Origin: CADEED01 sp035502995
GTDB taxonomy: Bacteria > Pseudomonadota > Gammaproteobacteria > Steroidobacterales > Steroidobacteraceae
Assembly: GCA_035502995.1 (NCBI GenBank)
Contig: DATJTW010000055.1
Span: 1-64,000 of the forward strand
DNA length: 64,000 bases
Reading direction: 5' to 3'
The notes below the pieces were generated by a model. That model saw nothing but the letters and a program-made list of their open reading frames with translations. It was not told the DNA's origin and searched no databases. The translations under genes were made by a program, and so were the position numbers. Positions within the stretch are counted from its first letter, which is position 1. Each line of letters starts with the position of its first letter. Positions 8,482 through 16,750 of the stretch are shown here, piece by piece.

Positions 8482-9504
8482 ATGACTCCTCCTAACAACG
8501 ACAAGAACGGCAGCGTCACGCTCGAGAAGCTGGCGAAGCTCGCCAAGGTGTCCGTCTCCACCGTGTCGCGCGCGCTGAACGACCATCCGTCGATCTCGCC
8601 GGCGACGAAGAAGGAGCTGTGGGCGCTGGCGCGCAGGCACGGCTACGAATTCCGCCGCTACATGCCGGCGAGCCCCATCGGCGCGGAAGGCGCGATCACC
8701 GTGGTGACGCCGCGCGTGAAGGGGCGGCCGCTGCCGCTGTCGCATCCCTTCTTCCTCGAGCTGCTGGCGAGCATCGGCGAGGCCGCGCGCGATCGCGATT
8801 GCGACTTCACCGTGAGCCACCTGACGCCGGCCAACTACGCCGACCTCGTGCACGCGACCACGACCGGTCGCGCGAACGGCGTGATCTTCCTCGGCCAGGG
8901 CGCGCTGCACGATCAGTTCAACCAGCTCGCGGAAACCGACAGCCGCTTCGTCGTCTGGGGCGCGCAGATTCCCGGGCAGAAATACTGCACGGTGGGCACC
9001 GACAACATGCTCGGCGGCAAACGCGCGACCCAGCACCTGCTCAAGCTGGGCCGGCGGCGGCTGCTGTTCCTCGGCGGCAGCGATCCGGAAGCGACGCAGC
9101 GGTATCGCGGCTACACGGAAGCGCTGCAGGAGGCCGGCATCCGCATCGACGATGCGTTGATCGGGCGCGTGGAGTTCGAGGCGGAATCCGCGGAGTCGGC
9201 GGTCGATACCCTGCTGGTGCGCAAGGTGCCCTTCGACGGCATCGTCGCCGCGAGCGACCTGATCGCGCTCGGCGGGATCCGAGCGCTGCATCGCCACGGG
9301 GTCGACGTGCCGCGCGACGTCTCGGTCGTCGGCTACGACAACAATCTGTTGAGCAAGCTCAGCACGCCGTCGCTGAGCACCGTGCAGCAGGACATCCCGA
9401 AGGCCGGCCGCGTCCTCGTCTCCAAACTACTCGAGTGGAGCGGGGATCCGCGGCCGGAGATGTTGTCGACCGAGTTGATCATCCGGGAGAGTTGCGGAGC
9501 CTGA
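8482..9504 (+). CDS. LacI-family transcriptional regulator
   Basis: 340 residues. The N-terminal helix-turn-helix and hinge helix read VTLEKLAKLAKVSVSTVSRAL, followed by a periplasmic-binding-protein-like effector domain (GVIFLGQG, VGTDNMLGGKRA, ASDLIALGG, VVGYDNN). I chose the ATG at 8482: it starts just before the HTH and leaves the 8440-8451 palindrome outside the gene. An in-frame ATG at 8413 would add 23 residues not expected in the family. Transcribed away from the TonB receptor, it is the likely sugar-responsive repressor of the receptor/halogenase/GH97 genes. The effector is probably a maltose- or isomaltose-like sugar (inference from GH97). Confidence 0.92.
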   Translation: MTPPNNDKNGSVTLEKLAKLAKVSVSTVSRALNDHPSISPATKKELWALARRHGYEFRRYMPASPIGAEGAITVVTPRVKGRPLPLSHPFFLELLASIGEAARDRDCDFTVSHLTPANYADLVHATTTGRANGVIFLGQGALHDQFNQLAETDSRFVVWGAQIPGQKYCTVGTDNMLGGKRATQHLLKLGRRRLLFLGGSDPEATQRYRGYTEALQEAGIRIDDALIGRVEFEAESAESAVDTLLVRKVPFDGIVAASDLIALGGIRALHRHGVDVPRDVSVVGYDNNLLSKLSTPSLSTVQQDIPKAGRVLVSKLLEWSGDPRPEMLSTELIIRESCGA

Positions 9505-9520
9505 ACGGACGCGGCGCTCG

Positions 9521-9556
9521 GCAGGCGCCGGCCGTCCTGTGGCCGGCGGCGCCTGC
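9521..9556. terminator. Hairpin between convergent lacI-type and hydrolase genes
   Basis: GCAGGCGCC-GGCC pairs with GGCCGGC-GGCGCCTGC, leaving a 3-base bulge and a 7-base loop. It lies between two convergent stop codons, so it probably ends transcription from both sides. Confidence 0.55.
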
Positions 9557-9578
9557 ACGCGCCGCCCCCGCTCCGGTC

Positions 9579-10823
9579 TCAGCGCGCGAAGATTTCCTTC
9601 AGCCAGGCCGCGCATTCCTGCACGAGGCGGCGGCGGTTGGCCACCTGGCAGTGGCCATCGGCGCCGGTCGCGGCGTCGAGCACCACCAGCTTCTTGTCCG
9701 CCGACGCGATGTCGCGATGCCACTGCCGCGCCTGCGCGGCGAACACTGCGGAATCGCCCGTGCCGAGGATCGACAGGAACGGCAGCGTCACGAGCGCGGG
9801 ATCGGCCGTCATGTGCGCGGTGTTGGCGAGGAATTCCTGCGGATTGCTGGCGCCGGCTTTCCAGAACGACATGCGGAAGCTGCGCAGCGTCGCGCTGGAC
9901 ATCGTCGTGCTCGCGCGATTGCCGTGGACGGACTTCGCGAACAACTCGGCGGGATTCGGGAACGGCGTGCTCGCGATCACCGTCGCCAAGCGCGGCTCGT
10001 GACCGGCGGCGCGCGTGACGAAGTAGCCGCCGAGGCTGAGGCCCAGCAAGGCGATGCGGCCCCGGCGCGCGGCGAAGCGGCCGGCCAGCACGTCGACGAT
10101 GGCGGCGATCGGTTTCTCGGCCTCGGTTTCCCAGTAGAGACCTTCGGCCTGGCAGCGGCCCTGGCCCGGCAGGTCGGCGATCGCGACCGAGTAGCCGCGG
10201 CTCACCAGGTCGCGGCCGTAACCGAGGAACAGGTCCTCGAAGCAGGTGTCGGCGCCGCCGATGATCAGCACGACGGGCGCATCCGCGTCCTCGTTGGGTA
10301 GATAGACGCCCGGCAAAGTGCGGCCGGCGTACGGCGCCGCGAAGAATTCGTGGCGGATTGAGAGCTCGCGGAGCGCCTGGCCGAAGGCCTGGCGGTGGCT
10401 GGCATACAGCGCGTCGAATTCGGCGCCGGGCACGGCGAACTGCCAGGCCGAGCGATACGCCGCGAAGGACTTGAGGCGCGCCTCGCCGGCTTCGCGCAGG
10501 CAGCCGCGCGCCAGCCAGTCGTCGGCGGCGATGCCCTGCAGCGCGCCGTGATCGGCGAACGACCGGACCCAGCTCACGGCGTCGCCGTCGACGATGGTCG
10601 ACTTCACGTGCAGCGCCTCGCCGAAGCTGAGGCCACCGTTGACGCCCCAGCCGATGGCGGCAAGGAAGAAGAGATCCATGTTCGTGTCGTCGAAGAAATA
10701 GCGGCGCGCCAGGCGCTGGTCGGCGCGCGCGGCTTCGGTGGCCGGCGCGGCGTCGGCCGGCGTGATGGCGGTCGGGGCGGTGGCGGCGGCGAAGGTCGTC
10801 AGGGCATTGGTGGCGGCAGTCAT
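9579..10823 (-). CDS. Alpha/beta hydrolase (pseudooxynicotine-hydrolase/FrsA-like)
   Basis: 414 residues. An N-terminal helical part of about 170 residues precedes an alpha/beta-hydrolase core. The core has GVYLPNEDADAPVVLIIGG (oxyanion region), the nucleophile elbow GLSLGG with Ser263, an acid candidate in SILGTGDSAVF and a His near GADGHCQVANRR. This layout matches the 2,6-dihydropseudooxynicotine hydrolase/esterase group of C-C or ester hydrolases; the substrate is not predictable. The ATG at 10823 has GGAG 7 bases upstream; an upstream in-frame ATG at 10886 would cover the operator. It is divergent from a TetR gene across a perfect palindrome, so TetR is probably its repressor. Confidence 0.85.
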   Translation of the reverse strand: MTAATNALTTFAAATAPTAITPADAAPATEAARADQRLARRYFFDDTNMDLFFLAAIGWGVNGGLSFGEALHVKSTIVDGDAVSWVRSFADHGALQGIAADDWLARGCLREAGEARLKSFAAYRSAWQFAVPGAEFDALYASHRQAFGQALRELSIRHEFFAAPYAGRTLPGVYLPNEDADAPVVLIIGGADTCFEDLFLGYGRDLVSRGYSVAIADLPGQGRCQAEGLYWETEAEKPIAAIVDVLAGRFAARRGRIALLGLSLGGYFVTRAAGHEPRLATVIASTPFPNPAELFAKSVHGNRASTTMSSATLRSFRMSFWKAGASNPQEFLANTAHMTADPALVTLPFLSILGTGDSAVFAAQARQWHRDIASADKKLVVLDAATGADGHCQVANRRRLVQECAAWLKEIFAR

Positions 10824-10871
10824 GTTCGTTCTCCGGTTCGTGTTTACGCGTCGTTGCGGTGAGGACAGAAT

Positions 10872-10886
10872 ATGAGCGTTGCTCAT
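10872..10886. promoter_or_regulatory. Candidate TetR operator
   Basis: ATGAGC-GTT-GCTCAT is a perfect 6-bp inverted repeat with a 3-bp spacer. It lies in the 94-bp divergent region between the hydrolase (start 10823) and the TetR gene (start 10918). TetR-family operators commonly have this short form. Confidence 0.6.
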
Positions 10887-10917
10887 GTTTCAGAACTCGC
10901 GTTCCCGGGGAGTGGGG

Positions 10918-11541
10918 ATGGCCCGGAAAGTCAAAGAGAAACAGCCGGTTACGCGTCGTGCGCCGCGCCAGGCGCGGGCGCATTTCAAGATCCAGCTCAT
11001 GTTGGACGCCGCGATGCAGGTGCTCGAGCAGCGCGATCCGGCGTCGTTGACCACCAACGAAGTAGCCGAACGCGCCGGCGTCAGCATCGGCACGCTCTAT
11101 CAATACTTCGACGGCAAGCAGGCGCTGATGGAGGCGCTGGTGAAACGCGAGCTCGGCGACCTGTCCGGCCGGATCCTGGCATCGCTCGACGGCGCGGCGC
11201 CGACCGAGCCGGGCGGCCGCATCCGCGCGATCGTGCGCGCGGCGCTCGGCAGCTACGGCGGGCGCAACCGCGTGCACCGGATGCTGATCGCGCACGCGAT
11301 GTCGCGCGGCGGGCCCAACCGGCTCAACCCGTTGTACGACGCGCTGGTCGCCCTCATGAGCGGTGGCGGCGTGCGCGGCGCCGACGGCAAGGCGCACGTG
11401 CTGCCGCCGGCCGACGCCTTCGTGCTGGCACACGCGGTATCCGGCGTCTTGCGCACGATGATCACCTCGCCGGAGAAACAGCCGCCGCGCGCGGCCGTCG
11501 AGGACGCACTGGTCCGGCTGGTCGCGCGGTTTGTTAGTTAG
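10918..11541 (+). CDS. TetR-family transcriptional regulator
   Basis: 207 residues. The N-terminal HTH has TTNEVAERAGVSIGTLYQYF followed by DGKQAL, the classic TetR signature; the helical ligand-binding C-terminal part is not conserved. The ATG at 10918 is chosen because GGGGAG lies directly upstream and earlier TTG/ATG codons (10879, 10885) fall inside the palindrome. It probably represses itself and the divergent hydrolase, with a small hydrophobic ester or ketone as likely inducer (inference). Confidence 0.9.
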   Translation: MARKVKEKQPVTRRAPRQARAHFKIQLMLDAAMQVLEQRDPASLTTNEVAERAGVSIGTLYQYFDGKQALMEALVKRELGDLSGRILASLDGAAPTEPGGRIRAIVRAALGSYGGRNRVHRMLIAHAMSRGGPNRLNPLYDALVALMSGGGVRGADGKAHVLPPADAFVLAHAVSGVLRTMITSPEKQPPRAAVEDALVRLVARFVS

Positions 11542-11591
11542 CCCGGCTGTAGGCGTCCGCCGCCGGCGGGCCGCGGCCGGAGTTTCCCCCA

Positions 11592-11621
11592 TTGACGTCC
11601 CGGTCCCGGGACCTTTAAAAC
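11592..11621 (+). promoter_or_regulatory. Possible sigma70-like promoter with internal palindrome, upstream of the xylanase
   Basis: TTGACG (11592-11597) stands 18 bp from TAAAAC (11616-11621). Between them is a 6-bp stem, GTCCCG/CGGGAC (11597-11612), and the perfect 12-mer GGTCCCGGGACC (11602-11613). It could be the xylanase promoter with an operator in its spacer, or a weak terminator for the TetR gene. The remaining sequence to 11740 shows nothing further. Confidence 0.3.
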
Positions 11622-11740
11622 AGGCCCCGGTAGCGGTAACACAGGGAGGTATCCGGCACCCGTTCCACCGGTTCTCTTCATCCAACTAACACGTGCATTT
11701 GCGGCGCGTTTCGTCGCGCCGCGTACGAAGGGGAATGTCC

Positions 11741-12769
11741 ATGTTTGTTAGACAGCTGGCGGGCCTCGCCTGCCTGATCGCGCTCGCCTCGACGGCGCAG
11801 GCGCAAACCTGCCTGACTTCCAGTCAGACGGGCACCAACAACGGTTTCTACTATTCGTTCTGGAAGGACAGTCCGGGATCCGTGCAGTTCTGCCTGCAGG
11901 GCGCGGGCCGATACACGTCCAACTGGAGCAACGTGAACAACTGGGTCGGCGGCAAGGGCTGGTCGACGGGTTCGCGGCGCGTCGTCAACTACTCGGGCTC
12001 GTTCAACTCGCCGGGCAACGGCTATCTCGCGTTGTACGGCTGGACCACGAATCCGCTGGTCGAGTACTACATCGTCGAGAACTGGGGCACGTACCGGCCG
12101 CCCGGCGGCCAGGGCTACATGGGCACGGTGACCAGCGACGGTGCAACGTACGACGTGTATCGCACGCAGCGTGTGGACGCGCCGTCGATCATCGGCGACC
12201 ACCAGACGTTCTATCAGTACTGGAGCGTGCGGCAGTCGAAGCGCACCGGCGGCACCATCACCACCGGCAACCACTTCGACGCGTGGGCGTCGTACGGCAT
12301 GAACCTCGGCACGCACAACTACCAGATCCTCGCCACCGAGGGTTACCAGAGCAGCGGTAGTTCGGACATCACGGTGAGCGAGGGCAGCAGCTCGGGCGGC
12401 GGCAGCAGCACGAGCAGCAGCGGCGGCAGCGGCACGAAGAGCTTCACGGTACGTGCGCGGGGCACGGCCGGCGGCGAGTCGATCACGCTGCGCGTCAACA
12501 ACCAGAACGTGCAGACGTGGACGCTGACCACCAGCATGCAGAACTACACGGCGTCGACGACGCTGAGCGGCGGCATCACGGTCGCGTACACCAACGACGG
12601 CGGCAGCCGCGACGTCCAGGTGGACTACATCATCGTGAACGGCGCGACGCGGCAGTCCGAGGCGCAGAGCTACAACACCGGCCTCTATGCAAACGGTCGC
12701 TGCGGCGGTGGCGGCAACAGCGAGTGGATGCATTGCAACGGCCAGATCGGGTACGGCAACACGCCGTGA
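11741..12769 (+). CDS. Secreted GH11 endo-1,4-beta-xylanase with C-terminal xylan-binding module
   Basis: 342 residues. The signal peptide is residues 1-21 (ALASTAQA). The GH11 jelly-roll spans about 24-212, with nucleophile Glu108 in PLVEYYIVENWG and acid/base Glu200 in QILATEGYQSSG. A Ser/Gly linker (about 214-232) leads to a CBM60/CBM36-like calcium-dependent module (about 233-342) rich in aromatic, Asn and Asp residues (TNDGGSRDVQVDYIIVNG). The ATG at 11741 is preferred over 11735 because AAGGGG is then 8 bases upstream. The enzyme cuts xylan backbones outside the cell. It stands alone between the TetR gene and a convergent ankyrin gene. Confidence 0.95.
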   Translation: MFVRQLAGLACLIALASTAQAQTCLTSSQTGTNNGFYYSFWKDSPGSVQFCLQGAGRYTSNWSNVNNWVGGKGWSTGSRRVVNYSGSFNSPGNGYLALYGWTTNPLVEYYIVENWGTYRPPGGQGYMGTVTSDGATYDVYRTQRVDAPSIIGDHQTFYQYWSVRQSKRTGGTITTGNHFDAWASYGMNLGTHNYQILATEGYQSSGSSDITVSEGSSSGGGSSTSSSGGSGTKSFTVRARGTAGGESITLRVNNQNVQTWTLTTSMQNYTASTTLSGGITVAYTNDGGSRDVQVDYIIVNGATRQSEAQSYNTGLYANGRCGGGGNSEWMHCNGQIGYGNTP

Positions 12770-12785
12770 CGCAGCGTTGAGCGAA

Positions 12786-12818
12786 GATCGCGCGGCGGTC
12801 GTCGGCCGCCGCGCGATC
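12786..12818. terminator. Bidirectional terminator between xylanase and ankyrin genes
   Basis: Perfect 13-bp stem, GATCGCGCGGCGG (12786-12798) with its complement (12806-12818), and a 7-base loop. It lies between the convergent stop codons at 12769 and 12822. Confidence 0.75.
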
Positions 12819-12821
12819 GTT

Positions 12822-14456
12822 TCAGGTCTCGCCGAGCAACACGTCAGCCACTTCGGCGGGAACCGTCAGCCGCCGGCCGTCGACGAGCACGGTGACGTGC
12901 GGTTTCGTCCAGGCGGATTCCGGCAACGGTTGGGCGCGCGGCACGCCATGGTCGCGCAGCACCGCTGCGCAGCCGACCCAGTCCCCGTCATTGCGCGGCT
13001 CGTTCAGCGACGCCCACGACAACGTGCCGAGCACGTCGCTGCCGTAACCATGCGGCTCGCGGAACGTAGCGCCGTGTTCCATCAGGAATTCCGCGAGCTC
13101 CGGCCGGCCGCGGAACACGGCCCAGTTCAGCGCCGACCCGTCGATGTCGCCGCCGCGCGTGGCGATCGGCCAGCCGAGCTCGACCATCAGGCGCACCGCA
13201 TCGTCGCGGTGGCTCATCGCGAGGTTCGGCAACTGCTTGAGCTGCGCGGGCGCAAGGCGCGACAGGATGTCCGGCGCACGCCCTAGCACGGCGCGGGCCG
13301 CGGCCGCATCCGCGCGCGCGCAGGCGGAGACGAATCGTTCCGTATCGGTGAGCTCGCCGGCGTCGCCTTGCAGCAGGCGCATGACTTCCGGCAATCCGTA
13401 GTTCGCCGCGTGGTGATACGCATCCTGTCGATGCTGATCGAGTGACTTAGGATCCGCGCCGGCGTCGAGCAGCGCACGCACGTGCGCGGCGGAGCGCCCA
13501 CGGTAGATAGCCCAGTGCAGGATGCGGCCGAGGTCCGGATCGCCGTGTTCCACGTGCGACAGCAGCAGCCGCAGCCCGGGCAGGTGGTCGAAGTCGAGGA
13601 TCTTCGCCAGCGCATTCGAACCGGCGACGCGCGTGCCGGCGGCGAGCAGCAGCTGCATGCACGGCAACGAACGGTCGGGATCGTCGATCGAGTGATACAG
13701 CGACTCGTTGTCGTTCGCATCGGCGCCGGCGGCGAGCAGCAGGCGCGTGGCGTCGACGTCGTGGATCTTGCCGGCGGCGCCGTAGATGGCGGTGAGTCTT
13801 TCGTCACCGGGTTTCTCGAGCGAGTGCGGTGGCCGGCGATTGAAGTACGCGGCATTCGGGTCCGCACCGCGGTCCAGCAGCAGCTGCAGGCAGGCGAGGA
13901 CTCCCGCACGGAAGGCCGGCGGCCTGACCAGGCTCGAGTGCGCGGCCGCGATCAGCGGCGGGATGTCGAGCAGACCGCCGACGCGGTTCGGCCAGGCGGG
14001 GTCGGCCGCGATCGCCTGTCTGACTACCTTCTCGTCGCCGGTGGCCGCGGCGAACCAGGGATCGTCGCCGACCAGGTCGGAATTCTCCGCGAGCACACGC
14101 GCGGCCAGTTCCGGCCGCGGGCGCGAACTGCCGCCGGTGAGGTCGCCGCCGAACACCAGGCCGGCCCAGTGGAGCCGCAACGCACGCAGGTCCTGCGACC
14201 GTGCACGGCGCAGTTCCACGGCGTCCTTGAGATCGTTCCAGCTCGCGAAGCCGTGCTCGCGGGCGATCGCCGACTGGGCGTCGTGCAGCTTCAGCTGCAT
14301 CGCCGTCAGGGCAGCGGCGGTTTTCCCGCGCGCGGCAGGTAGTGAGGTGCGCAGCCGCTCGAAGGCCGAGGAGTCGGCAGCGCGGTAGTCGCGCAGCAGG
14401 TCCTTGGCCTGCTTGCGCAAATGGTCGAGATTCGACCGGTCGGTCAGCGAGTTCAC
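12822..14456 (-). CDS. Ankyrin-repeat protein
   Basis: 544 residues, no signal peptide or membrane segment. An N-terminal helical domain (LRKQAKDLLRDYRA ... AREHGFASWNDLKDAVEL) is a known companion of bacterial ankyrin proteins. From about residue 130 come ankyrin-like units: LQLLLDRGADPN, TRLLLAAGADAN, MQLLLAAGT, VRALLDAGADP and AEFLMEHGATF. GTG start with GGAGGT 8 bases upstream. Ankyrin arrays mediate protein contacts; the partner is unknown. It is transcribed convergently to the xylanase and 131 bp downstream of the amine-oxidase gene. Confidence 0.82.
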   Translation of the reverse strand: MNSLTDRSNLDHLRKQAKDLLRDYRAADSSAFERLRTSLPAARGKTAAALTAMQLKLHDAQSAIAREHGFASWNDLKDAVELRRARSQDLRALRLHWAGLVFGGDLTGGSSRPRPELAARVLAENSDLVGDDPWFAAATGDEKVVRQAIAADPAWPNRVGGLLDIPPLIAAAHSSLVRPPAFRAGVLACLQLLLDRGADPNAAYFNRRPPHSLEKPGDERLTAIYGAAGKIHDVDATRLLLAAGADANDNESLYHSIDDPDRSLPCMQLLLAAGTRVAGSNALAKILDFDHLPGLRLLLSHVEHGDPDLGRILHWAIYRGRSAAHVRALLDAGADPKSLDQHRQDAYHHAANYGLPEVMRLLQGDAGELTDTERFVSACARADAAAARAVLGRAPDILSRLAPAQLKQLPNLAMSHRDDAVRLMVELGWPIATRGGDIDGSALNWAVFRGRPELAEFLMEHGATFREPHGYGSDVLGTLSWASLNEPRNDGDWVGCAAVLRDHGVPRAQPLPESAWTKPHVTVLVDGRRLTVPAEVADVLLGET

Positions 14457-14587
14457 GAATCAAACCTCCATGCACTGACGCCGGATGGTCCGCAGCGCCG
14501 GCATGCATAAAGGTTTGTTGGTCGTCGCAAACACAAGTGGGTTCGACCCTGCCCGCGGACCCGGGTGCGGCTTGTTCCGCCGCGGGA

Positions 14588-15832
14588 CTATAACGCCCGG
14601 CGCGCGAGCGCAGCCAGCGCTTCCGTGGCGGCGCGCACGCCACTGTCGTGCGCGCCATGCGCGGTGGAGTAGTCGCCCGAGCTCGTCGCTTCGCCGGCGA
14701 AGAACACGCGATCGTCGAAAGATCGCGCCAGCTCGCGGCGCGCGCCGACGTGACCGGGCAACGCATAGCTGTACGCGCCGCCGATGCGTTTCATGCGCTG
14801 CCAGTGGGAGCCGGCGAGTGGACGCAGCACGCGTCGCACGTCGGCGCCGAACAGGTTCACCAGCTGGTCGATCGCGAACGCGAAGCCCGCAGCCGCACCG
14901 TCCTCGCCGAGGCGGCGCGCGCGTTCGCCGCCGAAGAAACATTCGACGACGGGCCAGCCGAAGGGGCGGATGTAGTAGGAGGCGGTGGCGCGATCGCGCG
15001 GATCGCCGGTGACGTGGGTTTCCGCTTCGAAGGGCGAGTCGCCGGTGATCTCGAGGAACAGTTTCTCGTTGAGACCCAGTGGCAAACGCCGTGCGGCGTC
15101 TCGCCACGGGTCGAGCTCGTGCGGCAGCCGGATGCCGTCGCCGGCGAGCACGTCGGTGGAGACGGTGAGGATGACGGCGCGCGCCGAGAGATCGCCGGTC
15201 GGCGTGTGCAGAGTGACGCGGTCCCGATCCAGTTGCAGCTCGTCGACCGGCGTCGCGAGACCGAGCTCTACCGTCCGCGGGAAGCTCGACGCGATCAGCG
15301 CGCCATACCCCGTGTGCAGTCGCCAGTTGTTCTCGCTCGAGGCCTGGTCATACGCGACGTAGTCCGCGGCGGAGAGTTGTTCCAGGGTCGCGCCGCTGAT
15401 GAACCCGACGATCGCGCGGATGTGCGCGTTCCACGGGTTGCCGTCCTCGAGCGCATCCGCGGCACGATCGCTGGCCGGTGGATGGTCGCCGAGCCGCGTG
15501 GTCCAGGCATCGAACGATTGCCAGGCTGCCGCTTGTTCGTCGGGCGAAAACTTCAGGTCGCGGAACTGCGCGCCCCAGGCCGCACGCGTGCGGTCGACCG
15601 GAATGCCGACCGCATCGGCGACCGTGACCCACGAGTTGCGTTCGGCGGAGTGCAGCCAGCCGCAACCGAAGTCGAGATCGAGACCGCGGAACTCCTGCGT
15701 CAGCGCGCGACCGCCGAGATGCGTGCCCGCCTCGAGCAGTCGCACCGGGCGCCCGCTCGACGCCAGGCGCCGCGCGGCGCCCACGCCGGCGGCGCCACCG
15801 CCGACGATCGCGATGTCGACGTCGGCGCTCAC
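14588..15832 (-). CDS. Flavin-dependent amine oxidase family protein
   Basis: 414 residues. The N-terminal Rossmann FAD site IAIVGGGAAGVGAARRL is followed by the second FAD contact LEAGTHLGGRALT. The C-terminal FAD-contact region reads RVFFAGEATSSGDYSTAHGAHDSGVRAA. This is the monoamine oxidase/protoporphyrinogen oxidase-like fold; no signal peptide is seen. GTG start shares the GTGA tetranucleotide with the stop codon of the upstream SDR gene, so the two are translationally coupled and may work on one substrate. Likely reaction: oxidation of an amine or CH-CH bond by FAD. Substrate unknown. Confidence 0.88.
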   Translation of the reverse strand: MSADVDIAIVGGGAAGVGAARRLASSGRPVRLLEAGTHLGGRALTQEFRGLDLDFGCGWLHSAERNSWVTVADAVGIPVDRTRAAWGAQFRDLKFSPDEQAAAWQSFDAWTTRLGDHPPASDRAADALEDGNPWNAHIRAIVGFISGATLEQLSAADYVAYDQASSENNWRLHTGYGALIASSFPRTVELGLATPVDELQLDRDRVTLHTPTGDLSARAVILTVSTDVLAGDGIRLPHELDPWRDAARRLPLGLNEKLFLEITGDSPFEAETHVTGDPRDRATASYYIRPFGWPVVECFFGGERARRLGEDGAAAGFAFAIDQLVNLFGADVRRVLRPLAGSHWQRMKRIGGAYSYALPGHVGARRELARSFDDRVFFAGEATSSGDYSTAHGAHDSGVRAATEALAALARRAL

Positions 15833-16668
15833 GCGAGCTTGTAGCCGGTCAGCTCCGCCAGCTTCTGCAGCAGCTCGTCCTGGAACTTCACGTCCAGCGA
15901 TTGCGCGGCGGGTTTGCGGGTCTCGCGATGGTGGAAATATCGGCCGCTGACCTTGGCTGCGGCGTCATCGCTGGTCGCGAGCCAGGTTTGCGTGAGGTGG
16001 CCTTCCTCGAGATCGTCCGGTGCGCCGGAGCCGCCCATCTTCGTCGGCACCCAGCCGGGGTCGACCGCGTTGCTGAACACGGTCGGCCAGCGGCGGGCGA
16101 TCGCTAGCGCGAGCGCCGTGACGTACAACTTGCTCTCGGAATACGCGCGGTTGTAGTCCCAGCGGCGTTCGGTCCAGTCGATGTCGCGCAGCGGGCCTTC
16201 GCCGCCGTAGTGCATGCTGCTGCTGAGGTAGACGAGGCGGGCCGGCTTTTCGATGAGCCCGCTCAGTAGATAGGGCGCGAGTACGTTCACGGCCAGGACC
16301 TTCGCGTGGCCTTCCGGCGTCGCGTTGCGTGCGGGCTCGCGGTAGATGCCGGCGTTGTGGATGACGGCGTCCATGCGGCCGAGCTTGTTGACCTGGTCGG
16401 CAAGGGCGCGCGTTTCCTTGTCGCTGGCGAGATCGCCGATGACGATGCCCGCGGCTTTCGGCGCGAGATCCTTCAGCGCCGCGGCGCGATCCTTCGAACG
16501 GGCTTGCAACACCACCGCGTGACCGTCGGCGATCAGCGCCCTGGCGGCGTTGCGGCCGAGGCCGTCGGTGGAACCGGTGATGAAGATGCGGCGCATGGAT
16601 CGATCCTTGGGGAATGCGGGGAAGGCCGCGGCAGCCAGGGTCAGTTGGACGAGCGTTCGGCGTTTCAT
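15829..16668 (-). CDS. Short-chain dehydrogenase/reductase with Tat-like leader
   Basis: 279 residues. NAD(P)-binding TGSTDGLGRNAA, HNAGIY and the active-site Ser plus YSESK (YxxxK) define a classical/atypical SDR. Unusually, residues 1-24 form a leader with KRR followed by a hydrophobic stretch (TLVQLTLAAAAFPAF). The ATG at 16668 has a strong GGAGGA 8 bases upstream, so the leader is probably translated. Without it the protein would start at an in-frame ATG at 16596 (MRRIFITG). It is coupled to the amine-oxidase gene by GTGA overlap. A true export signal on a cofactor-dependent SDR would be rare. Confidence 0.88.
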   Translation of the reverse strand: MKRRTLVQLTLAAAAFPAFPKDRSMRRIFITGSTDGLGRNAARALIADGHAVVLQARSKDRAAALKDLAPKAAGIVIGDLASDKETRALADQVNKLGRMDAVIHNAGIYREPARNATPEGHAKVLAVNVLAPYLLSGLIEKPARLVYLSSSMHYGGEGPLRDIDWTERRWDYNRAYSESKLYVTALALAIARRWPTVFSNAVDPGWVPTKMGGSGAPDDLEEGHLTQTWLATSDDAAAKVSGRYFHHRETRKPAAQSLDVKFQDELLQKLAELTGYKLA

Positions 16669-16750
16669 CGGTCGATTCCTCCCCGGCGATCTTCGAAGGC
16701 GCGTCTCGATCAGTCCATCGGCCGAAGGAGTGAGTTCCCGGCGCGGGGGC

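Noticed and set aside
12360..12440. Low-complexity AGC/GGC repeats
   Set aside because: It is the Ser/Gly linker of the GH11 xylanase, not a DNA repeat of its own.
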